A DNA stretch of 64,000 bases from assembly GCA_029980465.1 (NCBI GenBank), contig JARYIJ010000001.1:930001-994000 (forward strand), written 5' to 3'. The number at the start of each line of letters is the position of its first letter. Position 1 is the first letter of the stretch. The stretch comes from Pseudolabrys sp. Its GTDB lineage: Bacteria > Pseudomonadota > Alphaproteobacteria > Rhizobiales > Xanthobacteraceae. The notes below the pieces were generated by a model. It saw only the letters and a program-made list of their open reading frames with translations. It did not search any database and was not told the origin of the DNA. This document shows, one piece after another, positions 6,856-16,866 of the stretch. The translations under genes and the position numbers were made by a program.

Positions 6856-8039
6856 GCCGGCACCGCCTTGGCGAGATACTCGACCGCGGCGGCCGCGCCG
6901 TTCTTGCCGTGCGGGATGCCGAGCGCGGCAAGCCCCATCTCGACCACGCCCAGCGTGCCGAGGATCATCGGCGCGTTGACGTGGCCCATATGCGCGATGC
7001 GGAAGCCCCGGCCCTCGGACTTGCCGAGCGCCCGGCCGAGCACGACGCCGCATTTCTGCGCACAGTAATCGACCAGCGGCTGCGCGCTCTCGCCGCCGGT
7101 GGTGACGACCGCGGTCACCGTATCGCAGCGCTCATCCGGCTCGGAAATGTTGAAGGCGATGGCTTGGCCTTCCGACCAGACGTCGACCGCGCGCCGCGTC
7201 GCCTCCGCCAGCAGGCGGTGCCGCGCGAACACGTTCTCGAGTCCTTCGGCCAGGATCATGTCGAGCGCCGCGCGCAGGCCGAACAGCAGGTGCTCGGGCG
7301 GCGTGCCGCAATATTTGTGGTAGTGCACCTCGCCGTCGCGGAAGGTCCAGTCCCAGTACGGCGTGCGCATGCCGGCCTTCTTGTGCGCCGCGCGCGCCCG
7401 CGGCCCGGCCGCGGTGAAGCCGAGCCCCGGCGGCGTCATCAGTCCCTTCTGCGAGCCGGCCATGGCGACGTCGACGCCCCAGGCGTCCATCGCGAACGGC
7501 ACGCAACCAAGCGAGGCCACCGTGTCGACCATCAGCAGCGCGTCGTGACCCGCCGCGCGGACCGCCGCGCCGATCGCCTCGATATCGTTGACGACGCCCG
7601 ACGCCGTGTCGATCTGCGCCACCAGCAGCGCCTTGATCTCGCCTTTCGCGTCCTTCCGTAGCCGCGCCTCGACCGCCTCGGGCCGCACCGCGCGGCGGAA
7701 ATCGCCGGGCAGCACCTCGACCTCGGCGCCGAGCATCTTCGCCGCGTCGCCCCAGCCGATGGCGAAGCGCCCGCTCTCGAGCACCAGCACCTTATCGCCG
7801 CGCGACAGCACGTTGGTGAGCGCGGCCTCCCAGGCGCCGTGGCCGTTGGCGGCGTAGATGTAGGTCTTGCCCGCGGTGCCGAAAATCGTCGACAGGTCGC
7901 GCAGCAGGCCGTCGGTCAGCGCCACCGCCGGACCGGCGTAGATGTCGATCGCCGGCCGCTGCATCGCCTGCAGCACGGCGTCGGGCATCACAGTCGGCCC
8001 CGGAATGGCGAGGAATTCACGGCCAGCAGCAACGGACAT
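6852..8039 (-). CDS. Class V aminotransferase, alanine/serine-glyoxylate aminotransferase family
   Basis: The 395-residue PLP enzyme is of the AGXT/SgaA family, which transfers an amino group to glyoxylate from serine or alanine, or acts on related 2-amino acids. Marks are the N-terminal IPGPTVMP, the substrate-loop region AANGHGAWEAALTNVL, the PLP-phosphate Asp in LMVDTVASLG, the Schiff-base lysine in GSQKGLM, and GFRIAHMGHVN near the end. I prefer the ATG at 8039; a TTG two codons upstream is possible. The gene overlaps the downstream thioesterase start by 4 bases. The pairing with a thioesterase is not explained by classical serine-cycle chemistry. The exact amino donor is not readable from sequence. 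Confidence 0.9.
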   Translation of the reverse strand: MSVAAGREFLAIPGPTVMPDAVLQAMQRPAIDIYAGPAVALTDGLLRDLSTIFGTAGKTYIYAANGHGAWEAALTNVLSRGDKVLVLESGRFAIGWGDAAKMLGAEVEVLPGDFRRAVRPEAVEARLRKDAKGEIKALLVAQIDTASGVVNDIEAIGAAVRAAGHDALLMVDTVASLGCVPFAMDAWGVDVAMAGSQKGLMTPPGLGFTAAGPRARAAHKKAGMRTPYWDWTFRDGEVHYHKYCGTPPEHLLFGLRAALDMILAEGLENVFARHRLLAEATRRAVDVWSEGQAIAFNISEPDERCDTVTAVVTTGGESAQPLVDYCAQKCGVVLGRALGKSEGRGFRIAHMGHVNAPMILGTLGVVEMGLAALGIPHGKNGAAAAVEYLAKAVPA

Positions 8040-8194
8040 CGGCAACTCTCTGGATTTCGGACGACGCGCGGGATTGCACGCCTGTGCCTAGCACGTCCGG
8101 CTGCGCGTTCGGATCACGATTGTTGATGGGATTTATCAATGGACTGGGTCTGCGACGTTGCTGAGTGGCGCTGCGCCGGCTCCATTTTCCGCCG

Positions 8195-8220
8195 TCATGG
8201 CCGGGCTCGACCCGGCCATC
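8195..8220. repeat. REP-like palindrome
   Basis: The sequence ATGGCCGGG-CTCGA-CCCGGCCAT forms a 9-bp inverted repeat inside a short flanking unit (GTC before, CCATG after). The same palindrome, with a different loop, occurs near 9939 and at 30918, where it serves as a terminator. It is of the intergenic REP class common in Bradyrhizobium-like genomes. Confidence 0.7.
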
Positions 8221-8439
8221 CATGAGACGACGCGACATTGTCGGACTTTCGTAAGGTCGCTCTTCGCGGGAATTCGCGATGGATCACCGGGTCGTAGGCG
8301 TCCTTTAGGACGCCGTTCTTCGAACGGCTATGCCCGGTGATGACGCAGAAGGTACGTCATTGTTCGTGCCTCCGCCGACAAGCAGCCACGCGTCATCGCC
8401 CCCGTTGCTTGGACGGCGCGGGGGCGCCGGAAGTCCCTG

Positions 8440-8830
8440 TCGTCCCTTCCCCCGTTCTTTGTTCTCGCGAATTGGGCAAGCCCAAAGCGCGAAATAACGA
8501 GGGCGCGCGGAACGCCGGGTGTCAGCCACACCCGCGGCCCCGTGTGGATGAAAAAGCAAACCACACGAGATCAGTCACCACGGAGCGCCGACGGGACCGG
8601 CGTTCCGCGCGCGATGTGGCGGGACTTGCTTCGCGGACCCCGGTGGACATTGCTCCACCGCGTGCCGGCACCCGCGCCGGCGGGCCGCGACTTGGGCCCC
8701 GTCCGGAGCGCGCTCACGTCACGAGCGCGCTCCGGCCATCGCACGGCCGGACGGCTTTCGCCGTCTCGGCCTTCCCGCCCCGCGTCCGGCGACGCTGGCC
8801 TTACGCCCCTCGTTATCGGGGCGGGATTTC
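8440..8830. repeat. GC-rich dispersed element of the Bradyrhizobium intergenic type
   Basis: This non-coding block carries internal inverted segments (for example the CGCGCGGAACGCC and GGCGTTCCGCGCG arms at about 8494 and 8600, and GGAGCGCGCTCACGTC / ACGAGCGCGCTCC near 8710-8730) and ends with an inverted pair around GCCCCTCGTTATCGGGGC at 8805-8822. From memory, similar blocks with a gene-like GC content recur between genes in Bradyrhizobium-type genomes. No second copy is in this window, so the repeat status rests on recall. Confidence 0.4.
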
Positions 8831-8897
8831 TTGACTATAATCCTATAGGAATAAATGTCAAGAGGACCCGGAGACCGCGTCTCGAGACGCCGCGCTG

Positions 8898-9085
8898 CGT
8901 TTATCGGGCCGCGCTTCGCGCGGACCCGTTTGGCGCAGCGCCTCAGGGTCTGACTCGAAAAGAGCCCGTCAGAATCAACGGCGTGTCCCGGACGCGGTGC
9001 AGCACGAGCCATCAGCGCGTTTACGCGCGTCTTCGACGCGCTATGGCGCCGTGGTGCACCGCAGAGCCGGGACCCCGGTTATATG
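8898..9085 (+). repeat. Dispersed repeat, copy A
   Basis: This copy shares long near-identical stretches with copy C (48119-48345, same strand) and copy B (19958-20240, opposite strand). Shared blocks are CTGACTCGAAAAG, AATCAACG-CGTGTCCCGGACG, CGCGGTGCAGCAC, CTTCGACGCGCTATGGC, and CCGCAGAGCC-GGACCCCGGTT. It contains its own inverted segment around the GCGCGTTTACGCGC hairpin. It codes for nothing recognisable; frames through it produce artificial N-terminal extensions of neighbouring genes. Confidence 0.8.
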
Positions 9086-9142
9086 GAATCATTTCCGGCC
9101 CAGCAGGATGAGGGCGGAGAAGCGGCGACGCGTGACGAGCCG

Positions 9143-9760
9143 CTACAGCCTGTCGCCGGCGCCGGGGTCGGCATCGGGCGTGCCGGTGGCGCCGGGCCGC
9201 GACCCGCCAGTGCCGCGATTGTCGGCCGGGCCGTCGGCACCCGGATGGCCCATGCCCATGCCGGGACTCGTGCCCGAACCCGTGCCCATGCCTGAACCTT
9301 TACCGTTAGTGCCGTCGCTGCCGTCCTCGTCATGCGACGGCGACGCGGCGCGCTTCATCGCCGCCAGCTCGCGCATCAGCCGGCCGGCGGCGCGGACGCA
9401 ATCGTCGAGGCTCTGCTGCGGCGGGCAGCGGATGTCGACGCGGTCGCGGCCGTGCTGGAAGCGGAAGATGGCGCCCGCAAACGGCGGACGGCGCGGACCG
9501 CCCCCCATCATGTCCATCATCCAGCGACGCATGAGCGCGCCGTCACGATCGCGCCAGCCGTCGTGGCCGCGCTCCTCGTCACGGCCGCGGTCGCGATAGT
9601 CGCCGGAGTCGCTGTCATCGTCGGAGGCCGCGCCGGTGGTCTGCGGCCCACCGCTATAGCCGTTGCTGTTGCCGTCGCCGCTTTGCGCCAGCGCCGGCGA
9701 GACGGAACCGAAGGCCGCGGCCGACATCGCGACCGCGAGCGCCAGAGGAAGGAGTTTCAT
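9143..9760 (-). CDS. Secreted low-complexity hypothetical protein
   Basis: The 205-residue product has a clear signal peptide (MKLLPLALAVAMSAAAFGSVSPALAQ). A Ser/Gly/Asp-rich linker, an Arg/Asp-rich segment, a short conserved-looking core (FAGAIFRFQHGRDRVDIRCPPQQSLDDCVRAAGRLMRELAAM) with two cysteines, and a Gly/Pro/Asp-rich tail follow. The core with two cysteines could be a small disulfide-bonded periplasmic domain. I start at 9760 because the signal peptide begins there. I do not recognise the family. Confidence 0.6.
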   Translation of the reverse strand: MKLLPLALAVAMSAAAFGSVSPALAQSGDGNSNGYSGGPQTTGAASDDDSDSGDYRDRGRDEERGHDGWRDRDGALMRRWMMDMMGGGPRRPPFAGAIFRFQHGRDRVDIRCPPQQSLDDCVRAAGRLMRELAAMKRAASPSHDEDGSDGTNGKGSGMGTGSGTSPGMGMGHPGADGPADNRGTGGSRPGATGTPDADPGAGDRL

Positions 9761-9877
9761 GTGTTCGCTCTCCCGGGTTGAGCCCCCGCGAGGAGCGAAC
9801 GCCCACCCCACCGCCGCGTTCCTGCGCCGGAGAGAAGAAACAGCGTCCGGCGACTATCGCCAACGTGCCTTTACTGG

Positions 9878-9897
9878 ATGCCTGCTTTCGCAGGCAT
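9878..9897. repeat. Short perfect hairpin ATGCCTGC-TTTC-GCAGGCAT
   Basis: An 8-bp perfect inverted repeat with a 4-base loop stands alone between genes. Sequences of this kind are widespread intergenic REP-like hairpins in rhizobial genomes. It has no T-run, so it is not an intrinsic terminator. Confidence 0.6.
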
Positions 9898-9934
9898 GAC
9901 AGCTGAGGGAGACGCTAAGCAATACCTTCACCGC

Positions 9935-10024
9935 GTCATGGCCGGGCTGGTCCCGGCCATCCCGATTCTTGAGGCAAGCCGTGTCAGCCTAAGCGAGATC
10001 GCCGGGACAAGCCCGGCGATGACG
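9935..10024. repeat. Composite REP element (two facing palindromes)
   Basis: Two palindromes lie about 35 bases apart: ATGGCCGGG-CTGGT-CCCGGCCAT at 9939 and ATCGCCGGG-ACAAG-CCCGGCGAT at about 9999. Both flanks carry GTCATGG / ATGACGTGG in facing orientation, so the unit as a whole is an imperfect inverted repeat, as in BIME structures. It lies 3' of rpoD. Confidence 0.7.
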
Positions 10025-10052
10025 TGGAATTACCAGTTGTCGAGGAACGAGC

Positions 10053-10087
10053 ACCCCCCGGATCAGCGCGTCGCACTGTCGGGGGGT
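10053..10087 (-). terminator. Hairpin just downstream of rpoD, possible terminator
   Basis: ACCCCCCG at 10053-10060 pairs with CGGGGGGT at 10080-10087, giving an 8-bp G/C stem whose 3' arm lies 13 bases past the rpoD stop codon (minus-strand reading). There is no T-run, so it may act with Rho or only protect the 3' end. Confidence 0.4.
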
Positions 10088-10100
10088 TAAAGGCTTCCGC

Positions 10101-12299
<2,199 letters not shown>

Positions 12300-12568
12300 C
12301 GCGCTCTCTTCCTTTGGCCCGCGTCGCGCCGCGCGCGGGACTAAACCAACACTCTATATGTACGTCCGGCCGGCTCGCGCCGGCGGTCTTCGCGCCGGAC
12401 GACCCGGCGGCCACGGCCTCCCGGCCATGGCGAAAGGGGCCGCCCGAAACGGCAGCCCCGAATCAGCGGCTAGTTTGGGCGGGGCCCGCTTAAACCCCGA
12501 TTAACCCTAGGCGATACGACCGATCATCCCGAGTCTCAAGACGATTCTGACGGGCCCATTCCGGCGCC

Positions 12569-14560
12569 CTAAAGGCTGCGCGCCGGCCGCCCCGACGACG
12601 CCCCGAAGCCCTCGATCAGCGCCTCGGTCCCCTCGGCCGCCGCAAGCCGCGCCTTGACGTCGCGAAGCCGCAGATAATTGGCCTCACTGCCGTCGGCGCC
12701 GAGCGCCTGCTCGGCCTCCTTGAGCTCCTTAAGTAGGGAATGCCAGTGCCGATGCAAGCCAACGAGCTGCTGCCAGGTCACCAGAACATCGGCCGGGGCG
12801 GCCTCCGGCCGGACCCCCCAGACGTCCGCCGTGGTGATCGAGCGGGTCAGCCGCTCCAGCGTCTCGCCGAAGCCGCGCCGGGTGAGTTCCGTCCGCAACG
12901 CCGCCGGATCCGGCGAGCCCGAATGACTCTCGCCGTCCTGCCCGCCGGTACCTCCCCCATGGGCGAACTCGTCGATGATCGCGTTTTTCAGCCGTTCGGC
13001 GTCGAGATGCCGGAACTCGAGGTGGCCGAGCTCCTCGACGTGGTCGTGCAGCAGCCACGGATGGTTGAGCGCCGCCTGCAGGATGAGGGCCTCGCGGCGC
13101 GGGATCGCGGTGCGGTGGCCGAGATAAAGCGGGCTCGCCGCCATCTGCTGGCTGACCACGGCATAGGGATTCTGGGTGTACGGCCCCGCCCTGCGGCCGC
13201 CAGCCACCACGCGCGGGCCGGACGCCCAGTTGCCCCGGTGCTCGCGCCGCTGCTGTGCGAAGCCGCGCGGGCCGGACCCGTAACTCTGTTGCGGCGCGAA
13301 CAGCGCGCGCACCTTTTCGCCGAAATCCTGCCGGTAGTAGCGGCGCACGCTGTCGTCGACGATCGATGCCGTGATCTCGTTCATGCGCGCCTCGAGCGCG
13401 GCGCGCCGCTCCGGCGTATCGAACGACGTCGCCTCGGTCTCGCGCGCCCACAACACCTGCGCGAGCGGCCGCGCCGCCGCCAGCACCTCGGCGATCGCCT
13501 CGCGGCCGCCGGCGCGGAACAGGTCGTCAGGGTCCTGCCCTTCGGGCAGCATCGCAAAGCGCAGGCTCTTGCCGGGCTTCAACCGGGGCAGCGCCAGGTC
13601 GGCGGCGCGATAGGCGGCGCGGATGCCGGCCTTGTCGCCGTCGAAGCAGAGGATCGGCTCGTCGGCCATCTTCCAGACGAGGCCGAGTTGCTCGTCGGTC
13701 AGCGCGGTGCCGAGCGGCGCCACCGCGGCCGGATAACCGGCGCGCACCATCGCGATGACGTCGACATAGCCTTCGACCACGACGACGTCGGCGCCGTCGT
13801 GCGCCGCCTGCCGCGCCGCCGCGCCGTTGTAGAGATTGCTGCCCTTGTGAAAGAGCGTCGTCTCCGGCGAGTTGAGATACTTGGCCGGCGCGTCCTTCTC
13901 CAACGCGCGACCGCCGAACGCAACGATGCGCCCGCGCAAATCGGTGATCGGGAACATCACGCGATCGCGGAAGCGGTCGAACGGCACCGGAATGTCGTCG
14001 CCCGACACCAGCAGGCCGCACTCGACCATGTCCGGCACCGGCACGCCCTGATTGCCGAGAAACTCCTTCAACGCATGACGCTCGCCGCTGGCATAGCCGA
14101 GCCTGAACTTGAGCTGCACGGATGAATCGAGACCGCGGTCGGCGAGATAGCCGCGCGCCCGCGCGCCGCCGCGGCCGGCCAGCGTATCAGCGAAGTATTT
14201 GGCCGCGAGCTCCATCACGTCGTGGAGCGACTTGCGGTGCTTGTCGCGCGCCTCGTCCTCGCGCGAGACTTTGGGCAGCGGCATGCCCGCCATCTGCGCC
14301 AGGCGCTCGACGGCCTCTGGAAACGTCACGCCGTCGGTCAGCATCATGAAGTCGAAGATCGAGCCGTTCTTGCCCGACGAGAAATCGAACCACGCCTGCT
14401 TCTGGTCGTTGACGAAGAAGGACGGCGTCTTCTCCTTGTTGAACGGCGACAGCCCCTTCCATTCGCGTCCAGCGCGCGCGAGCTTGACGCGCTTGCCGAC
14501 GACTTCCGAAACCGGAAGCCGGGCCTTCAGCTCTTCAAGAAATTCCGGCGAAAAGCGCAT
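12569..14560 (-). CDS. dnaG: DNA primase DnaG with degenerate zinc-binding domain
   Basis: The 663-residue primase makes RNA primers at the replication fork. The N-terminal zinc-finger-like domain (1-100), the RNA polymerase core with toprim motifs (EGYVDVIAM, then the Asp-rich CFDGDKAGIRAA) and the C-terminal helicase-binding region are all present. At the four positions where classical DnaG has Cys/His/Cys/Cys the protein has Ser38, Asn41, Asp59 and Ser62, so no zinc site is possible. From memory this loss is shared by other Rhizobiales. The gene precedes rpoD on the same strand. Confidence 0.97.
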   Translation of the reverse strand: MRFSPEFLEELKARLPVSEVVGKRVKLARAGREWKGLSPFNKEKTPSFFVNDQKQAWFDFSSGKNGSIFDFMMLTDGVTFPEAVERLAQMAGMPLPKVSREDEARDKHRKSLHDVMELAAKYFADTLAGRGGARARGYLADRGLDSSVQLKFRLGYASGERHALKEFLGNQGVPVPDMVECGLLVSGDDIPVPFDRFRDRVMFPITDLRGRIVAFGGRALEKDAPAKYLNSPETTLFHKGSNLYNGAAARQAAHDGADVVVVEGYVDVIAMVRAGYPAAVAPLGTALTDEQLGLVWKMADEPILCFDGDKAGIRAAYRAADLALPRLKPGKSLRFAMLPEGQDPDDLFRAGGREAIAEVLAAARPLAQVLWARETEATSFDTPERRAALEARMNEITASIVDDSVRRYYRQDFGEKVRALFAPQQSYGSGPRGFAQQRREHRGNWASGPRVVAGGRRAGPYTQNPYAVVSQQMAASPLYLGHRTAIPRREALILQAALNHPWLLHDHVEELGHLEFRHLDAERLKNAIIDEFAHGGGTGGQDGESHSGSPDPAALRTELTRRGFGETLERLTRSITTADVWGVRPEAAPADVLVTWQQLVGLHRHWHSLLKELKEAEQALGADGSEANYLRLRDVKARLAAAEGTEALIEGFGASSGRPARSL

Positions 14561-14918
14561 CAGTACGAATTCACGAGTCCGGATTCAGGGGTGTCGATTC
14601 GTGAGTCGCCCATCATAGGCCAGGCGGCGGGGAGATAGTGCGGCGAACGGCGCCCTGCCCGGACCGGCTTGGCTTTTGCGGCCTTTTCCTAGTTTTCCAC
14701 ACCCCTCCAGCCGCCAACCGGTTTGTCTGGCAAAAGTCAGCCGTCGTGACCGACGCGCTGTCTCTGCTGGTCTTCGGCGGACTGTTGACGATCGTCGCGA
14801 TTGATCATGCGTCCGCCGACACCGAGCATATCAAGCCTGAGGCCCTGATTGCCATGCTCCACGACTTCGGCGTGCAGTAGCGGGCGGCGAAACACGCTTC
14901 CGCCGCCCACCGTTGCAC
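14561..14918. other. Intergenic stretch between dnaG and the GST-like gene
   Basis: Apart from a possible 44-residue membrane peptide frame (14747-14880) I see no gene. The dnaG promoter should lie in the first 100 bases on the minus strand. Confidence 0.4.
14747..14880 (+). CDS. Possible small single-helix membrane protein (44 residues)
   Basis: From a GTG at 14747 the frame encodes a hydrophobic segment (LSLLVFGGLLTIVAIDHA) followed by a charged helix ending in MLHDFGVQ. The character is that of a small membrane protein, but there is no good ribosome site and I recognise no family. A longer frame from 14638 exists. This call is weak. Confidence 0.25.
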
Positions 14919-15671
14919 TCACGCTGCCAGCGCGGGAGCCCAGGCATGCTCGGGGTAATATTGCCGCATCATGCGATCGGTATAGGCGACGAGATTCGGA
15001 TAGCTCTCGGCGCGACGGCGCAGCGGCGACTCGAAGAACGGCGTGAGAATGCCCGCCATCATGCCGAACATCGTGGCATCGACGCCGGTCGGCTGCTCGC
15101 CCATCAGATACGGCTTGTCGCCGAGCAACGCGGAGAGCGCGAGCAATGAGCGGTCGCCGAGATCGAGAATCTCGTCGGCCGAATGCCGCGTCATGCCGAC
15201 CTCGAAATAGCGGCGCGCGACCTTGGCAAGCGTGTCCTTGCGCAACTGATCGCGGATATGAGCGGGCGCATCGTCGAAGAAATGCGCCGGGCCGGCTTCG
15301 AAATTCGCCGGGATCATCCAGCGGGCATAGCCCGACGCCCAGTTGAAGTGATTCTCCAGCATGCGCTCGATCGCCCAGGCTTGCGCGCGCTCGGCGGCGG
15401 ACAGCCCTTCATCCAGATCGACGCCGTACTTCTTCTCGATATGGGCGCGGATGAAGTGGGAGTCGGCGATCAGCCTGCCGCGGTCCTCGATGTAGGGAAG
15501 CTGGCCCTTGGGCGACATGTCCGGCATGGCCTTCTCCTTGCGATACGGCAGGCCGGCCATTTTCAAATGGACCTCGGTCTTGGTGCAGAACGGGCTGACC
15601 TCGGGAAGGCCAAAACCGGGGCCGAAGGCGAACAACTTGATCGGATTTGAGGGGGTCATGCGAGGGCTCAT
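14919..15671 (-). CDS. Glutathione S-transferase family protein
   Basis: The 250-residue protein has a thioredoxin-like N-terminal domain with the segment VSPFCTKTEVHLKMAGLPYR (a cysteine in the active-site position), the cis-Pro loop KGQLPYIEDRG and a DSHFIRAHIEKKYG helix. An all-helical C-terminal domain follows, containing YLMGEQPTGVDATMFGMMAGI. It resembles the Faxc/metaxin-like branch of the family rather than classical detoxifying enzymes. The ATG at 15671 is chosen because AAGGAGA lies just upstream; an internal ATG at 15659 is possible. The gene stands alone, with repeats upstream. Substrate unknown. Confidence 0.85.
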   Translation of the reverse strand: MSPRMTPSNPIKLFAFGPGFGLPEVSPFCTKTEVHLKMAGLPYRKEKAMPDMSPKGQLPYIEDRGRLIADSHFIRAHIEKKYGVDLDEGLSAAERAQAWAIERMLENHFNWASGYARWMIPANFEAGPAHFFDDAPAHIRDQLRKDTLAKVARRYFEVGMTRHSADEILDLGDRSLLALSALLGDKPYLMGEQPTGVDATMFGMMAGILTPFFESPLRRRAESYPNLVAYTDRMMRQYYPEHAWAPALAA

Positions 15672-15825
15672 GGGATGTGTCTCCTTGATGGAGGCCTCTC
15701 CTACTGCCAAGCTCCTGCCAACATGGTGTCAGGAGCCAGCAGTTAGATCGAATTCACTGCGTCATCCCGAGGTGGAATTCTTGGACCTAAGCACTCATCG
15801 AGCGGCATTCCCCGCGCGCGGCGCG

Positions 15826-15937
15826 CCACGCTGTGGTGCGCCGCAGACGCGGATCCCGGTTCACTTGAAACAATCGGGGTTCCGGGTCGGCAGCGCAGCG
15901 TTTCACGCTGCACTGCGCCCGGGACACGAGATTGAAT
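15826..15937 (+). repeat. Partial copy of the dispersed repeat (right half)
   Basis: The stretch matches the right half of copy C: a GTGG-GC-CCGCAGA block, the CCCGGTT-ACTTG region, an AATCGGGGTTCCGGGTC block and the ending CAGCGCAGCG-TTTCACGCTGC-CCCGGGACACGAG. It ends at the start of the WYL regulator gene. No coding content. Confidence 0.6.
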
Positions 15938-15941
15938 CGCC

Positions 15942-16640
15942 ATGAGACGCGCCGACCGCCTGTTCCAGATCATCCAGATTTTGCGCCGCAGCCGGCAGCC
16001 GGTGACCGCCGACGCCATCGCGCGCGAGCTCGAAGTGTCGGTCCGCTCCGTCTACCGCGACGTCGCCGACCTGATCGGCCAGCGCGTGCCGATCCGTGGC
16101 GAGGCCGGTATCGGCTACGTGCTGGAGAACGGCTTCGATCTGCCGCCGCTGATGCTGACGTCCGACGAGATCGAGGCCGCCGTGCTCGGCGCGCAATGGG
16201 TGTCGCGCCGCGGCGACCCGGCGCTGTCGCGCGCCGCGCTCGACCTCATTGCCAAGATCGTCGCCTCGGTGCCGGAGAAGCTGCGGCCCTATGCGCTCGA
16301 GCCGTCCGGCGCGACGCCGCCGGCCTGGAAGAAAGAGCCGGACCACATCGACATGGCGCAGGTCCGCACGCAGATCCATGCCGGCCGCAAGATCGCGCTG
16401 CGCTATCGCGACGAGAACGGCCGCGAGACCGCGCGCACGATATGGCCGGTCGCCGTCGGCTATCTCGACACGGTGCGCCTGCTCATCGCCTGGTGCGAGC
16501 TGCGCAACGACTTCCGTCACTTCCGCACCGATCGCGTCATCGCCGCCGAATTCCTCGGCGAGCGCTATCCGGAGCGTCCGGCGACGCTGCGGCACAAATG
16601 GCGGCAGATGCTTGGCGTCGAGTCGCCAAGGGACACCTAA
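15942..16640 (+). CDS. YafY-type transcriptional regulator, HTH-11 plus WYL domain
   Basis: The 232-residue protein opens with a winged helix-turn-helix (residues 1-60: MRRADRLFQIIQILRRS, then TADAIARELEVSVRSVYRDVADL) and ends with a WYL ligand-sensing domain (about 135-230: IALRYRDENGRET-ARTIWPVAVGYLDTVRLLIAWCELRNDFRHFRTDRV). Proteins of this type are small-molecule- or nucleic-acid-responsive regulators. It has no clear operon partner; the next gene faces it. The ATG at 15942 is the natural start because the HTH begins there. Target genes unknown. Confidence 0.9.
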   Translation: MRRADRLFQIIQILRRSRQPVTADAIARELEVSVRSVYRDVADLIGQRVPIRGEAGIGYVLENGFDLPPLMLTSDEIEAAVLGAQWVSRRGDPALSRAALDLIAKIVASVPEKLRPYALEPSGATPPAWKKEPDHIDMAQVRTQIHAGRKIALRYRDENGRETARTIWPVAVGYLDTVRLLIAWCELRNDFRHFRTDRVIAAEFLGERYPERPATLRHKWRQMLGVESPRDT

Positions 16641-16669
16641 CGGCGCGAGGCGCCGACATTGAACCACAC

Positions 16670-16765
16670 TCCGCTCATTCCCGCGCAAGCGGGAATCCAG
16701 AGCAAGTTGAAATGCCCAGTATTTTGGCTCTGGGTCCCCGCTTCCGCGGGGACGAGCGGTGATTC
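16670..16765. repeat. Pair of short hairpins between convergent genes
   Basis: Two inverted repeats, CATTCCCGC-GCAA-GCGGGAATC at about 16677 and GTCCCCGC-TTCC-GCGGGGAC at about 16734, lie in the gap between the convergent regulator and methyltransferase genes. They are of the REP-like type found between genes in related genomes and may also stabilise 3' ends. Confidence 0.6.
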
Positions 16766-16866
16766 AATGCAACCGGATCACGCACTAGCGGCGCGAGGCG
16801 CCGACGGACAACAACACCCCATCGCGCGGATGTGGCGCGATGGGGAGGAGATGAACGTCGACTCCG

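Larger units (their letters stand above)
8046..9142. other. 1.1-kb gene-free stretch made of dispersed repeats
   Basis: No credible gene was found on either strand; the open frames here are compositional. The stretch contains a REP-like palindrome (8195-8220), a ~390-base GC-rich segment with several hairpins (8440-8830), and a copy of a dispersed repeat (8898-9085) that recurs at 19.96-20.24 kb and 48.1-48.3 kb. A perfect TATAGGA/TCCTATA hairpin-like unit (TATAATCCTATAGGAATA, 8835-8852) interrupts the GC-rich DNA. Confidence 0.6.
9761..10100. other. Gene-free stretch with REP-like hairpins downstream of rpoD
   Basis: No gene is seen. The stretch carries a hairpin at 9878-9897 (ATGCCTGC-TTTC-GCAGGCAT), a pair of REP-like palindromes at 9939-10023 and a G/C hairpin at 10053-10087 next to the rpoD stop. 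Confidence 0.55.

Noticed and set aside
8337-9111. Overlapping frames of 165-189 codons in the repeat-rich region
   Set aside because: Arg/Pro/Ala-rich compositions, no ribosome sites, and they run through non-coding repeats.
12740-14125. 461-codon frame opposite dnaG
   Set aside because: Arg/Ala/Glu-rich shadow without conserved segments; dnaG on the other strand explains the region.
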